Positions 45,147 through 54,288 of a DNA stretch of 64,000 nt are shown here, piece by piece (the stretch's first letter is position 1; each line of letters begins with the position of its first letter). Made by a program: the position numbers and the translations under genes. This DNA comes from GCA-2401155 sp045047085 (GTDB lineage: Bacteria > Pseudomonadota > Alphaproteobacteria > Rhizobiales > Rhizobiaceae): assembly GCA_045047085.1 (NCBI GenBank), contig JASFYT010000004.1, forward strand, positions 102,361 through 166,360, given 5' to 3'. Under the pieces are notes generated by a model. That model did not search any database. It was not told the DNA's origin and worked only from the letters and a program-made list of their open reading frames with translations.

Positions 45147-46399
45147 TTAACATCCGGGCTTTCGAGGCGTGCGACTAGCGGGACGTAATCATCAAGGTCC
45201 TCCAGCGGGAAATTCACTGTTTGATTAAGCTCTGCCGACCGATACAAACCAATTAGAATTTCAACAACCGCCAAACCATCATGGAATGTCTCTGTCGGGG
45301 TTTCCCCTTTTCTGAAACATTCAACCATGTGACGGTTTTCATCCGTATAACCATAAACACCAGCTTCATCTTCAAGCACAGGCATTAACCCTTGTTCGGC
45401 ATTTTGCTTCTCAACCAAATCCTCGCCTTCTTTGCCAGAAACTTCCCGTGACATAAATATTTTCAAACCAGTCGACAAGGAATTGAACTCCATCGAATAT
45501 TCAGGACCAAGCAGCTCCAATTGAATGCGCAAACCTGCCCCCACATATGCCCAGGATGTGGTGGCTTCGATCATCAACTCATGACCATCCTCATCTTCCA
45601 AAATTATTGTTGCGCGCGCGAAATCTTCTGAAGGGCGAGTTCGATAATCCACCGCAGTGCCGTACCTGTCCATAAGTTGCTGGGCATATTTTGAGCGGGT
45701 CCATTTCAAATTTGCAACAGTTCCATTTACGGATTTAATTTTAATTGATCCTCGCTTGGCATCGGGTTCGGTCAACAAAAACCGGCCCACTTCAACGCTG
45801 TGGCACATCATATCTGACAACACTCCGCCCCCTTGTTTGTCGCCTTGCCAAAACCACGGTGCGTGTGGCCCAGTATGTTCTTCGGCGGCCCTTGCGAGAT
45901 ATGGCCTGCCCGTTGTTGATGCCGCGCGGCGCCAGATAATCTCTTTGCCACGCACAACCGGCGTACAAAACACCTGGTTTTCCAGATAGCCATGATTGAG
46001 ACCCGCATCTTCCACAAGATGTATCATCTCTTTTGCTTCAGCAATGGTGCGCGCCAATGGTTTTTCACATGCAACGGCAATAACGTTACATTGCCCGGAT
46101 TTCACCGCATCGCGGATGCTTCGCATAATTTCAAGGCGGGTATGATTGGGCGACAATATCCAAATGGCGTCAATGCTTTGATCGTGCAGCATTGATTCTA
46201 GCGTATCGAAGGTATTGCATTCGCCAAGACCAAGGTCATTTGCCAGATTGGCAAGACGATCTCTATTTTCAGCACTGCGGCTGTACACTCCGGCGACAAC
46301 GACATTTCGTACACCAATCATTGATCGAAGATGAAATTCTGCGATGAATCCTGTTCCCACCATCCCAATACGCAATGTGTCTTTTTTTGTTTTCGTCAA
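45143..46399 (-). CDS. Gfo/Idh/MocA family oxidoreductase
   Basis: About 418 residues from the TTG at 46399, chosen because GAGGA lies 8 nt upstream; the frame is open further. Rossmann motif GMVGTGFIAEFHLRSM and the catalytic-lysine block ACEKPLART are present, with the C-terminal alpha/beta domain that binds sugars. Members oxidise or reduce cyclic sugars and inositols with NAD(P). It lies 17 bp after the LacI stop. The protein is some 60-70 residues longer than the family average, mostly in the C-terminal domain. Confidence 0.88.
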   Translation of the reverse strand: MTKTKKDTLRIGMVGTGFIAEFHLRSMIGVRNVVVAGVYSRSAENRDRLANLANDLGLGECNTFDTLESMLHDQSIDAIWILSPNHTRLEIMRSIRDAVKSGQCNVIAVACEKPLARTIAEAKEMIHLVEDAGLNHGYLENQVFCTPVVRGKEIIWRRAASTTGRPYLARAAEEHTGPHAPWFWQGDKQGGGVLSDMMCHSVEVGRFLLTEPDAKRGSIKIKSVNGTVANLKWTRSKYAQQLMDRYGTAVDYRTRPSEDFARATIILEDEDGHELMIEATTSWAYVGAGLRIQLELLGPEYSMEFNSLSTGLKIFMSREVSGKEGEDLVEKQNAEQGLMPVLEDEAGVYGYTDENRHMVECFRKGETPTETFHDGLAVVEILIGLYRSAELNQTVNFPLEDLDDYVPLVARLESPDVN

Positions 46400-46415
46400 T
46401 TGAAAATTCCTCGAT

Positions 46416-47432
46416 TCAAATTTGTTTAGTGGGCGGTGCTGTAGATTCACGAACCACCAGATTAGTCGACAAGGTTGTCGGTTCGTTGGATACCTCCAAG
46501 CCATCCAGCATACGCAGTAACGTAGTCATGGACCTTTGGCCAACTTCCAGGCAGGGCTGACAAATTGTCGTCAAAGACGGTAAAAATGCACCACTGAGAA
46601 AAATGTCATCAAAACCCACCACAGAAAGGTCTGAGGGTACGTTTAATTTTTTTCTGTGTGCTTCCCGAATAATTCCAAATGCCATTTCATCATTCGCAGC
46701 AAAGATCGCTGACGGTGGGGTTGGAAGTTCAATTAACTTTCGTGCAGCTTCTTCTCCGCCACGCAAAGTGAAGTCACCGGGCGCGATATAGTCCTGGCAT
46801 ACGGGAATTCCCGCATCAGACATTGCCTGAAGATAACCATCAAGCCTGAGGGCACTCATCTTTTCGGGAATGGGGCCGGTAACATGCGCAATGTTTATAT
46901 GACCCAAAGAAATCAAATGGTTCACGGCAGTTTTTGCGGCTGACTTGTTATCGATCAGAATTTGCGGAATTCTAGCTTCCTCAATCATTTCGAGCGCCAC
47001 AACAACATTGTCATCGCTAAATCCACTTTCGCGAATTTGTTGTGGCACTTGCCCCGTTAAGAGAATCATCCCATCTGCGTGACCATCGCGAAGCATATCA
47101 AAATACTCTGTTTCGCGATCTGGATCCCCTTCTGAATTCCCCATCAACACAGAATATCCCGCAGCTCTCGCCATGTGTTCCGCGCCCTTGAAAACTTCGA
47201 GATAGAACGGATTTCCTATGTCACGAACCACAATCAAGATGGACATTGATTTTTGCGTGCGCAGATTTCGCGCATTCACATTGGGGCGATATCGCAGCTG
47301 AATTGCCGCTTCCCGGATTTTCGTCAAAGTTGGCTCCGCAACCAGGCCAGAACCCGTTAACGCTCGCGAGACCGTTGCGGAGGAAACACCCACGGTTGCT
47401 GCAATATCTTTTATTTTGGGTCGATTACTCAA
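46416..47432 (-). CDS. LacI family transcriptional regulator
   Basis: 338 residues from a TTG with GAGGA 7 nt upstream. The N-terminal helix-turn-helix and hinge read IKDIAATVGVSSATVSRALTGSGLV...LRYRPNVNARNLRTQ. The rest is a periplasmic-binding-protein-like ligand domain. LacI proteins bind 14-16 bp operators of the form TGnAAnCGnTTnCA; two such sites lie upstream of the operon at 52040-52078. The gene is inside the operon it is likely to repress, giving autoregulation. Confidence 0.93.
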   Translation of the reverse strand: MSNRPKIKDIAATVGVSSATVSRALTGSGLVAEPTLTKIREAAIQLRYRPNVNARNLRTQKSMSILIVVRDIGNPFYLEVFKGAEHMARAAGYSVLMGNSEGDPDRETEYFDMLRDGHADGMILLTGQVPQQIRESGFSDDNVVVALEMIEEARIPQILIDNKSAAKTAVNHLISLGHINIAHVTGPIPEKMSALRLDGYLQAMSDAGIPVCQDYIAPGDFTLRGGEEAARKLIELPTPPSAIFAANDEMAFGIIREAHRKKLNVPSDLSVVGFDDIFLSGAFLPSLTTICQPCLEVGQRSMTTLLRMLDGLEVSNEPTTLSTNLVVRESTAPPTKQI

Positions 47433-47433
47433 G

Positions 47434-48426
47434 TTAAATCCTCAATGATTGACCGCGGCCGTAAAAAACCATCAACAAAAGCAAAGTCCCACCAAAGGCA
47501 ATCTGTCGACCTGCTTCATCTATATTCAACGTTGTGAGGATGCTTTGAAGGACCACGAGCAATACGGCTCCGGTCATCGTTCCTGTGTACCCGCCCTTGC
47601 CCCCAGCCAAAGGTGTTCCTCCCAGCACAACGGCGATAATGGAGGCCAGCATGTACTGGTCGCCCACATTCGCAAATGAAGATCCCGAATAACCCAGAAT
47701 ACACATCCCCGCGATTGCAGAAAACATCCCCGACATCATAAACAATGAAATGCGCACTGCGCGCACCGGAACGCCTGCCATTTTTGCGGCATTTTCATTG
47801 GCCCCGATCGCATAGATACGGTATCCCAGCACCGTGCGATGAAGCAATAATGCCATCAACAATCCAATCATCAGCCAGAGCCAAATAATCCCGGGCACAC
47901 CAAATAACAGCGGAGATGCAACAAAACTGCTCAAAGCAGGAGCAGCAAGTCCGGAAGGGATCCCCTGCCGCACGACAACCAGTAAGCCCTGAAGCACTCC
48001 CAACATCCCAAGCGTCATAACCAAAGGCGGAATGCCGAGGAATGTCACCCCGACGCCGTTTAAAAATCCAATAAAACCACCAATTGCCAAGCAGGCAATA
48101 ATTGCCGGCAAGATTCCAATATCAGCACCACTCATCACATTGCCCGCAATGATAGCGCTCAAAGAAACAATCCCGCCAACGGAGAGGTCAATGCCTTCCC
48201 GCCCGCCGAGAATGACAAGATTTTGCCCCGCAGCAACTATCCCCAGAATTGAGGCAACAACGAGTAGCCTAAGAATTTGCGGGAGCGATGCAAAGCCGGG
48301 TGATAAAAACTCGCCAACAACCAACAATCCAGCAATAAGGCAGAGGGCAACAATTAAAGGATTGAGAGAAAGACCGGTCATCCGGCTTCGGGCTCTGTTC
48401 AGGAATTGCGCGGTTGTGGAACTCAT
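47434..48426 (-). CDS. Sugar ABC transporter permease (RbsC-like, second)
   Basis: A 330-residue BPD_transp_2 family permease with about ten TM segments. The NLVILGGREGIDLSVGGIVSLSA and GANENAAKMAGVPVRAVRISLFMMSG loops are characteristic of ribose/xylose-type transporters. It overlaps the first permease by 4 bp. Both together form the membrane channel under the RbsA-like double ATPase. Confidence 0.92.
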   Translation of the reverse strand: MSSTTAQFLNRARSRMTGLSLNPLIVALCLIAGLLVVGEFLSPGFASLPQILRLLVVASILGIVAAGQNLVILGGREGIDLSVGGIVSLSAIIAGNVMSGADIGILPAIIACLAIGGFIGFLNGVGVTFLGIPPLVMTLGMLGVLQGLLVVVRQGIPSGLAAPALSSFVASPLLFGVPGIIWLWLMIGLLMALLLHRTVLGYRIYAIGANENAAKMAGVPVRAVRISLFMMSGMFSAIAGMCILGYSGSSFANVGDQYMLASIIAVVLGGTPLAGGKGGYTGTMTGAVLLVVLQSILTTLNIDEAGRQIAFGGTLLLLMVFYGRGQSLRI

Positions 48427-49400
48427 TGTTCAATCCTCCGCGAAACGAAAATTCCAAGCATAAGCGCAACAAGTATCGACATACCCTGCACAAGGTTTTG
48501 CCATTCAGACGGTGTGCCAACGAAAAATACCAATGAATTGATTAAGCCGATGGTCAGTGCTCCGATGGACGCACCTAACAACGACGCCTTGCCTCCGGAC
48601 AAGGCCGTTCCCCCAAGAACAACGGCGGCAATGCTGTATAGTGTCATCGCATTGCCAACCAGCGGATCACCGCTGGCAGTGTCTCCGGTGATACATAATG
48701 CAGCGAACGCAGAAAATACTCCGCAATAAGCATAAGCCGAAATTCGAATTCGAGTTACAGGCAAGCCCGATTGAAAAGCTCCTTGCTGATCATCTCCAAC
48801 CGCTAAGATTTTCACCATTAGTGTGGTGCGCGATATCAAAAATATGGCCAGCCCCAATCCTGCCAGAATATAGTAGATGAAGGGGATACCCAGCACGGAG
48901 CCGCCATAGAGCCGCCAATATGCTGAAGGCACTGGCATTCCAGCAACAGGCAGCACCCACAGCGCTATGCCGGTAAATAATACGCCAGTTGCAAAAGTTG
49001 CGACAATTGGTTGAAGGTTAAGACCTGCAACAACAAACCCATTCAAAAGCCCACATAAAAACCCTACGAAAACACCAACCAAACAAGCGGCCGCAATCGC
49101 CAATGGCCCATCGCCAAGCGCGCCTATGGTGGTGACGACCGTGACATTCACCAGCGAAAGAATGGCTCCAATCGACAAATCTACATCTGCCGCAGACACG
49201 ACGAGCGTTTGAGCCACTGCCAAAAACATCAACGCCATATAGGTTTTAAACAATCCGTTTACACTACGAAATGACAGGCTATTGGGTTCAGCCATTCCAT
49301 TGAACACCAGCAACATTATCAAGATAATAAGTGCTGGAACAAAAGGATATCGCCCCAATATTGATTGCCAATTTCCACGGCTGGCCAATGTAGCATCCAT
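48423..49400 (-). CDS. Sugar ABC transporter permease (RbsC-like, first)
   Basis: A 325-residue permease of the same family as its neighbour. The AQTLVVSAADVDLSIGAILSLVNVTV and GDDQQGAFQSGLPVTRIRISAYAYCGVFSA segments are diagnostic. The start codon overlaps the ATPase stop by one base. Two different RbsC-like genes imply a heterodimeric channel. Confidence 0.92.
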   Translation of the reverse strand: MDATLASRGNWQSILGRYPFVPALIILIMLLVFNGMAEPNSLSFRSVNGLFKTYMALMFLAVAQTLVVSAADVDLSIGAILSLVNVTVVTTIGALGDGPLAIAAACLVGVFVGFLCGLLNGFVVAGLNLQPIVATFATGVLFTGIALWVLPVAGMPVPSAYWRLYGGSVLGIPFIYYILAGLGLAIFLISRTTLMVKILAVGDDQQGAFQSGLPVTRIRISAYAYCGVFSAFAALCITGDTASGDPLVGNAMTLYSIAAVVLGGTALSGGKASLLGASIGALTIGLINSLVFFVGTPSEWQNLVQGMSILVALMLGIFVSRRIEQ

Positions 49401-50905
49401 TATGCGGCCTCGTAGGCGGCATGATAAAGACTATAGCGGGTGCGCTCTGATCCTTTGAGTTCGCGAACAACTTTTCCATTGTTCAAAACTAAAATTCGAT
49501 CTGCATTCTCCAGCAATTCGGCATCCTCAGACGAATAAAGGATGATCGCCATTCCTTGTGCCGCAAGTTCCCGAATAAGATTGAACAGTTCTTTCTTGGT
49601 GGCCATATCAATCCCTTTTGTGGGATCATCCAACAATAAAATGCCAGGCGCATCCATGAGCCAACGCGCCACCACAACCTTTTGCTGATTGCCGCCGGAC
49701 ATAGAGCCTATTGAGTGAGCAAGGCTTTCATATTTGGATTGCAAAAGTTCAAGCGCCACGCGGGCCTTGTCCCCCAATGTGTTGGGTGATGCACCAATTA
49801 GATGCTTCCTCAGCGCATAGACTGGCACCACATTTTCAAGGATGGAACGATCGGTGATTACCCCATCGCGCCTACGATCCCCCGAAATATAGGCGATGCC
49901 ATTGCGAATTGCTGCGCGGGGAGAATTTAAATCCTGCGCAGCGCCATCGAGGAGTATTTTGCCCGCCCCCGGGTCCAGCACGCCAAATATGGTTCTCAAA
50001 ATAGCCGACTGACCATGGCCGTGAAGGCCGCCGAGGCCCAAAATCTCACCAGCGGAAACCTGAAACCCAACCTTTTGAAGACTATCGTTTGTAATGTCTT
50101 CAACGACTAATTTGATTTTTCCAATCTGGGTGCGTTGCGGCAAACTTTGAGATTGTTGCTCTGCAACCGCTTCCCCTTCACCAACCATTGCAATCAACAC
50201 TTCGTCGATGTTGGTTTCGCTCAACACCTTTGTGCCGACAGTTCGTCCGTCACGAATAATGGTGATGCGGTCGCCAATATCAAAAATTTCATCTCTGCGG
50301 TGTGAGATAAAAACAATGCATCGTCCTGCCGCTTTTTGCTCACGCAACAGATTCAAAAAACACTCCACTTGCGCCCTGTCGAGAGCCGAGGTCGGCTCAT
50401 CGAAGATCAATATGTCGGCGTCTTGTGCAAAGGTCTTCATAATTTCAACCAATTGCCGCTGATCCGCCCTAAGTTGCCCCACCTGAGTATTCACGGAAAA
50501 TCCGTCACCAACCACATCAAGAAAAGGCGCAATACGTCGCTCTGCAATCTCTATCATTTTTTGGCGATCGAGAAACACACCCGCAGTTGAGGGTAGTTGA
50601 GACAGACAAATATTTTCCGCAACGGTTCGATGGGCCGCAAGGCTCAGTTCCTGATAAAAAATAGCTACGCCAAATTCGCGCGCTGCCTGAGGGTTGGTTA
50701 TTGAGATAGCCTTGCCGTCAAGCTCGATAATGCCGCTATCCGATCGCACGCTTCCGGCAATAATCTTGCTTAGAGTGCTTTTTCCTGATCCATTCGCGCC
50801 CATTAAGACATGTACTTCGCCAGCCTCCAGGTCTAGATCACCATGCTCAAGAGCCACGGTCGCACCATACCGCTTTGAAACACCGCGAAGACGTAGCTTG
50901 GACAT
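49400..50905 (-). CDS. Sugar ABC transporter double ATPase (RbsA-like)
   Basis: About 501 residues from the ATG at 50905 (GAGAG 8 nt before it). Two ABC domains: the first with Walker A GANGSGKST, signature-like LRADQRQLVEI and Walker B IFDEPTSALD. The second has a degenerate Walker A GLHGHGQSAI but an intact MSGGNQQKVVVARWL signature and LLLDDPTKGID. This asymmetry is normal for RbsA/XylG/MglA proteins. It follows the binding-protein gene after a stable hairpin. Confidence 0.93.
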   Translation of the reverse strand: MSKLRLRGVSKRYGATVALEHGDLDLEAGEVHVLMGANGSGKSTLSKIIAGSVRSDSGIIELDGKAISITNPQAAREFGVAIFYQELSLAAHRTVAENICLSQLPSTAGVFLDRQKMIEIAERRIAPFLDVVGDGFSVNTQVGQLRADQRQLVEIMKTFAQDADILIFDEPTSALDRAQVECFLNLLREQKAAGRCIVFISHRRDEIFDIGDRITIIRDGRTVGTKVLSETNIDEVLIAMVGEGEAVAEQQSQSLPQRTQIGKIKLVVEDITNDSLQKVGFQVSAGEILGLGGLHGHGQSAILRTIFGVLDPGAGKILLDGAAQDLNSPRAAIRNGIAYISGDRRRDGVITDRSILENVVPVYALRKHLIGASPNTLGDKARVALELLQSKYESLAHSIGSMSGGNQQKVVVARWLMDAPGILLLDDPTKGIDMATKKELFNLIRELAAQGMAIILYSSEDAELLENADRILVLNNGKVVRELKGSERTRYSLYHAAYEAA

Positions 50906-50936
50906 TATTTGCACTCTCAAAAGTCATTTATCGAAA

Positions 50937-50965
50937 TTGTGTCGGCCACCATGCAGTCGACACAA
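50937..50965 (-). other. Hairpin between binding-protein and ATPase genes
   Basis: TTGTGTCG (50937-50944) and CGACACAA (50958-50965) form a perfect 8-bp stem with a 13-nt loop in the operon mRNA. There is no T-run, so it is more likely an mRNA-stabilising structure that protects the upstream binding-protein message. Confidence 0.6.
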
Positions 50966-50980
50966 ACTGTTTGCTTAAAC

Positions 50981-52000
50981 TCACTTAAAGAGAGCTTCAG
51001 CCTCATCAATTGAGAGAGATTGTGTGTAGGAGTAAAAACCGGGTTTCCCATCAAGTGCGGTAGCTACGCTTTTCACATTATCACTATTCACAAATGGGAT
51101 CGGCAGATACATGGAGTTCTTGTATTGGCCGTCCGTGGCAGGCTTGTTCAACTCGCGACCTTTCAGCATGAAAACCGCCACATTAAGCGCACTGGCCATC
51201 ACTCCTGGAGGATTAACCGACGCGCCGGAATTCAACCCTTCCTTGACCCACAGGTCGATGAAATCTTTACGGATTTCACCGGTTGCTGCAATATTTGTAG
51301 TGCGTTTTGCGTCAGCGATAGAACGCCAAGCGCCCGCAGCCATGCCATCCTGCACCCAAACACCTGCAAGGTCAGGATATGTAGCAAGCAGATTTTGCAT
51401 GGCTTGCTGTCCTTGTGCCTGATCCCAATTGGCATTTACTTCGTTTACGATTTTAATGTCCGGATAATTAGCAAAAACTTCGCGATATCCACTGGCACGC
51501 ATTTCATTTGCCGGATGCCCTGCAACACCGTTGATTGCAACGACGTTTCCTTTGCCTCCAATTGCTTTTGCCAGCCATTCGGCACCAGCTTCAGCCCAGG
51601 CCTTCTGATTGATGCCGATATAGAGCGCATCTGGTGAAGAAACTTCCGCATCCGTGGAAACAACAAGAATGCCTGCTTCTTTTGCCTGGGCAAAAACCGG
51701 ATCAAATGCAGTTGGACTGTTAGGGTTGATGATTATCGCGTTCACGCCCTGACTGATGAAGTTACGGATATGTGCGATTTGACCGGGGACATCCACATTG
51801 GCACTTTGCACGACAACTTTGATCGTGTCGCCCTTGCCAGCCCACTTCTTTGCAGCCTCTTCCGCCTCTTCAATCATCTGGGTACGCCACTCTGATCCAA
51901 CCCAGCCATTTGACAAGCCAATAGTGAATTCCTCAGCCGCGCCAGACGACGCGCCGAAGGCCAATATAGCGGCTGATAATAATAATGATTTCAGTCTCAT
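50981..52000 (-). CDS. Sugar ABC transporter substrate-binding protein (RbsB-like)
   Basis: 339 residues. A signal peptide MRLKSLLLSAAILAFGASSGAAA-like N-terminus (cleavage after GAA) is followed by a type I periplasmic-binding fold starting FTIGLSNGWVGSEWRTQMIEEAEEAA. The ligand hinge NAIIINPNSPTAFDPVFAQAKEAGI is typical of family 2 sugar-binding proteins. AAGGAGGAAAAA before the ATG is a strong ribosome site, fitting high expression. It is the first gene of the operon. The ligand is not identified, though kinase and SIS genes downstream suggest a sugar or sugar derivative. Confidence 0.93.
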   Translation of the reverse strand: MRLKSLLLSAAILAFGASSGAAEEFTIGLSNGWVGSEWRTQMIEEAEEAAKKWAGKGDTIKVVVQSANVDVPGQIAHIRNFISQGVNAIIINPNSPTAFDPVFAQAKEAGILVVSTDAEVSSPDALYIGINQKAWAEAGAEWLAKAIGGKGNVVAINGVAGHPANEMRASGYREVFANYPDIKIVNEVNANWDQAQGQQAMQNLLATYPDLAGVWVQDGMAAGAWRSIADAKRTTNIAATGEIRKDFIDLWVKEGLNSGASVNPPGVMASALNVAVFMLKGRELNKPATDGQYKNSMYLPIPFVNSDNVKSVATALDGKPGFYSYTQSLSIDEAEALFK

Positions 52001-52039
52001 TTTTTCCTCCTTGGTTAATATTCTTAAGGCGCAATCTAG

Positions 52040-52078
52040 AATGAAATCGATTGCATTGTCAATGCAATCGATTTCATT
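52040..52078. promoter_or_regulatory. Double LacI operator forming one perfect palindrome
   Basis: A perfect 19-bp inverted repeat with a one-base centre. Inside it are two LacI-consensus sites, TGAAATCGATTGCA (52042-52055) and TGCAATCGATTTCA (52063-52076), 21 bp apart centre to centre (two helix turns). They lie 40-78 bp upstream of the binding-protein start, the expected place for an operator of the LacI gene in this operon. Confidence 0.85.
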
Positions 52079-52110
52079 GGGGGGGATGCCAAAAATTGAG
52101 ATTCAAAAAC

Positions 52111-52159
52111 CAAGGACACGAAAACTGGTATTTATCATTACCAACAGAAGACAGAACGG
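52111..52159 (+). repeat. Direct repeat, right copy, flanking the sugar operon
   Basis: Partner of 43157-43205; the region 52123-52159 matches at 33 of 37 positions. It lies 33 bp beyond the LacI operators, outside the operon. Confidence 0.7.
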
Positions 52160-52410
52160 TATGTTTGGGGTCAAGCGGCACTTGGGGAAATTAGATTGGT
52201 ATTCAATTCTTGCAACGACGCAGAAGACCTCAAGAGAATAGCAAATCAATCAACTTTTATGGGGGCTTAGTTTGGGAGCATGCTCATTCACTGTCTTCTG
52301 CTCAAATCTTGAAATAGATGTTTAGCTACCGACGGTTCCTCTCTCGGACAAAAGATTTCTTTGCCTTCCACTTTTGATCTGAGCGTCAGTCCACTGGCCC
52401 GCCCACCTGA
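52160..52410. other. Intergenic region between two operons
   Basis: About 250 bp between the right direct repeat and the end of the ATPase gene. I see no gene, hairpin or further repeat. Confidence 0.5.
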
Positions 52411-53208
52411 TTAAGCCATGCCCAGGAGTTTGTAGATGCGGTTAGTATAATTTCCAAATGGTTCAGTTACCTTCATGTCGAGGGTTCGAGGATAAGGTAA
52501 GTCTATTGGGAAATAATCTGCCATGCGGGCAGGGCCGGAAGTTAACACAGCACAATGAGATCCAAGAAACACTGCTTCTTGAATCGAATGGGTTACAAAA
52601 ATAATGGTTTTGTTAGACTCTTTCCAAATCCGTAGTAACTCCAAATTCATTTTTTCACGCGTTAATGCATCGAGTGCTCCGAACGGCTCGTCCATGAGCA
52701 CCAATTTTGGGTCATGTACAAGCGCACGGGCAATTGCTACGCGCTGTTGCATTCCGCCGGATAGCTCATATGGGTAATTATTCTCATAGCCACTCAAACC
52801 AACCATATTGATCAGATGTTGTGCATGTTCGCGAGTTTCACGAATTGGTAAACCAATAATTTCAGCTGGTAACATGACATTGTCGATGATGCGCCGCCAT
52901 TTCAACAACAGCGATTGTTGGAAAACCATACCGACATCACGACCGGGCTTGAAGGGGTTGTCACTTGTACCAATTTCAACTGTACCTTCGTCTGCCTCAT
53001 GCAAATCCGCCAGAATTTTTAGCAATGTTGTCTTGCCGCAACCAGACGGACCAACAAGTGAAATCAGATCGCCGGAATTAACCGTCATGCTGGCATCGCT
53101 GATGGCCAGATGTTTTACGCCTTCCCGGCTCACATAAGTTTTCTTCACACCTTCGAGGCGAACGAGTACTTGCGGCTGTGTAGTGTTTTTTTCAATATTT
53201 TTTTGCAT
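52411..53208 (-). CDS. ABC transporter ATP-binding protein (SsuB/TauB/ThiZ-like)
   Basis: About 265 residues from the ATG at 53208 (AGGA 7 nt before it; an ATG two codons upstream is also possible). Walker A GPSGCGKTTL, Q-loop MVFQQSLLL, signature LSGGMQQRVAIARAL and Walker B VLMDEPFGALD are intact. This type drives uptake of nitrate, sulfonates or thiamine-like pyrimidines. It is the last gene of the minus-strand operon whose permease is six genes upstream. Confidence 0.92.
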   Translation of the reverse strand: MQKNIEKNTTQPQVLVRLEGVKKTYVSREGVKHLAISDASMTVNSGDLISLVGPSGCGKTTLLKILADLHEADEGTVEIGTSDNPFKPGRDVGMVFQQSLLLKWRRIIDNVMLPAEIIGLPIRETREHAQHLINMVGLSGYENNYPYELSGGMQQRVAIARALVHDPKLVLMDEPFGALDALTREKMNLELLRIWKESNKTIIFVTHSIQEAVFLGSHCAVLTSGPARMADYFPIDLPYPRTLDMKVTEPFGNYTNRIYKLLGMA

Positions 53209-53221
53209 ACTCATTTCCTGT

Positions 53222-54277
53222 TTATGCTAGCCATCGTGAAAGATTCTCAGTAACAAACGCGTCATCATTCAAGTCAGGATATTCGTCGTATATTCTGTCA
53301 ATTTCTTCGGTTTGCCCGGGGCCCAGGGTTTCCTTTGGATCAAGGCACCAACGACCTTCCAAAAGGCCCTGTCTCATGAGGACTTCGTGGCACCCAGCTA
53401 TAACTCCCTGGAAATCATTTTGGACGTCGAAAATGGCTGAGTTACAATCTGTAACAGCGGAATCAAGACGTAGAATTTCTTCCGTTAGATGACCGGAAAC
53501 TCTTGCATTCTTGCACACCTCGAGAGCTTCAACTGCGCGTTTTGTCCATACACTCCAATGGCCGAGGAGACCGCCTGAGATTTTCATATCAATTGGCACA
53601 CCTTCGCGCAGAATTCGATGTCGAGACACCAAATCCAGAACGATGTGATCATCATTACCAGTGTAGAGTGTCACTCGGTCTTCAGCGAAAGCTTCCACCA
53701 CACCACGAATTACATCTAAAGTGTAGTAGCGGTTGAATGGGGCCATCTTTATGCAAATAACATTTTCGATTTGCGAGAATTTTTTCCAGAAATTTCGGCT
53801 TAAATAACGCCCGCCTACCGATTTTTGCAAATAAAACCCAACAACCGGCATAACATCAGCAACAGCTTGGCAATGGGTAATTAATTCATCTTCCCTTGAT
53901 GAACCAAGGGCCGCAAGGCTGAGTAAAACCGCCTGATACCCCAGCGCCCGAGCTGTTATTGCCTCACTAATCGCCTGATTTGTCCGACCTACCACGCCTG
54001 CAATCAAAAATAACGGCCGATTACTCCACTCAGCAGCAGTTTGCGCAGCAATTTCCAACACGGGCTGATAGAGTCCTGCTTCCCGGATTGCAAATTGTGT
54101 CGTGTGAACACCTACAGCCAACCCGCCAGAACCTGCATCTATGTAATAGCGCGATAAAGCGCGTTGTCGTATTGGGTCAAAATTTCGCGCACTATCAAGC
54201 GCCAAAGGATGAGCGGGAATTGCTAGTCCGTCTCGAAATTTATTAAGCAGCCCTGCATCGATTTCAGTCCAGTACAA
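53222..54277 (-). CDS. Dihydrodipicolinate synthase (DapA) family aldolase/lyase
   Basis: A 351-residue TIM-barrel of the DHDPS/NAL family. The TTG start has GGAG 8 nt upstream. The Schiff-base lysine is in ENVICIKMAPFNRY and the conserved tyrosine in MPVVGFYLQKSVGG. Family members add or remove pyruvate from aldehydes or act as hydro-lyases. At 351 residues it is longer than DapA (about 290) by a C-terminal extension. Lying in an uptake operon with an amidase, it probably acts catabolically and not in lysine synthesis. Confidence 0.85.
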   Translation of the reverse strand: MYWTEIDAGLLNKFRDGLAIPAHPLALDSARNFDPIRQRALSRYYIDAGSGGLAVGVHTTQFAIREAGLYQPVLEIAAQTAAEWSNRPLFLIAGVVGRTNQAISEAITARALGYQAVLLSLAALGSSREDELITHCQAVADVMPVVGFYLQKSVGGRYLSRNFWKKFSQIENVICIKMAPFNRYYTLDVIRGVVEAFAEDRVTLYTGNDDHIVLDLVSRHRILREGVPIDMKISGGLLGHWSVWTKRAVEALEVCKNARVSGHLTEEILRLDSAVTDCNSAIFDVQNDFQGVIAGCHEVLMRQGLLEGRWCLDPKETLGPGQTEEIDRIYDEYPDLNDDAFVTENLSRWLA

Positions 54278-54288
54278 GATTTTTACTC

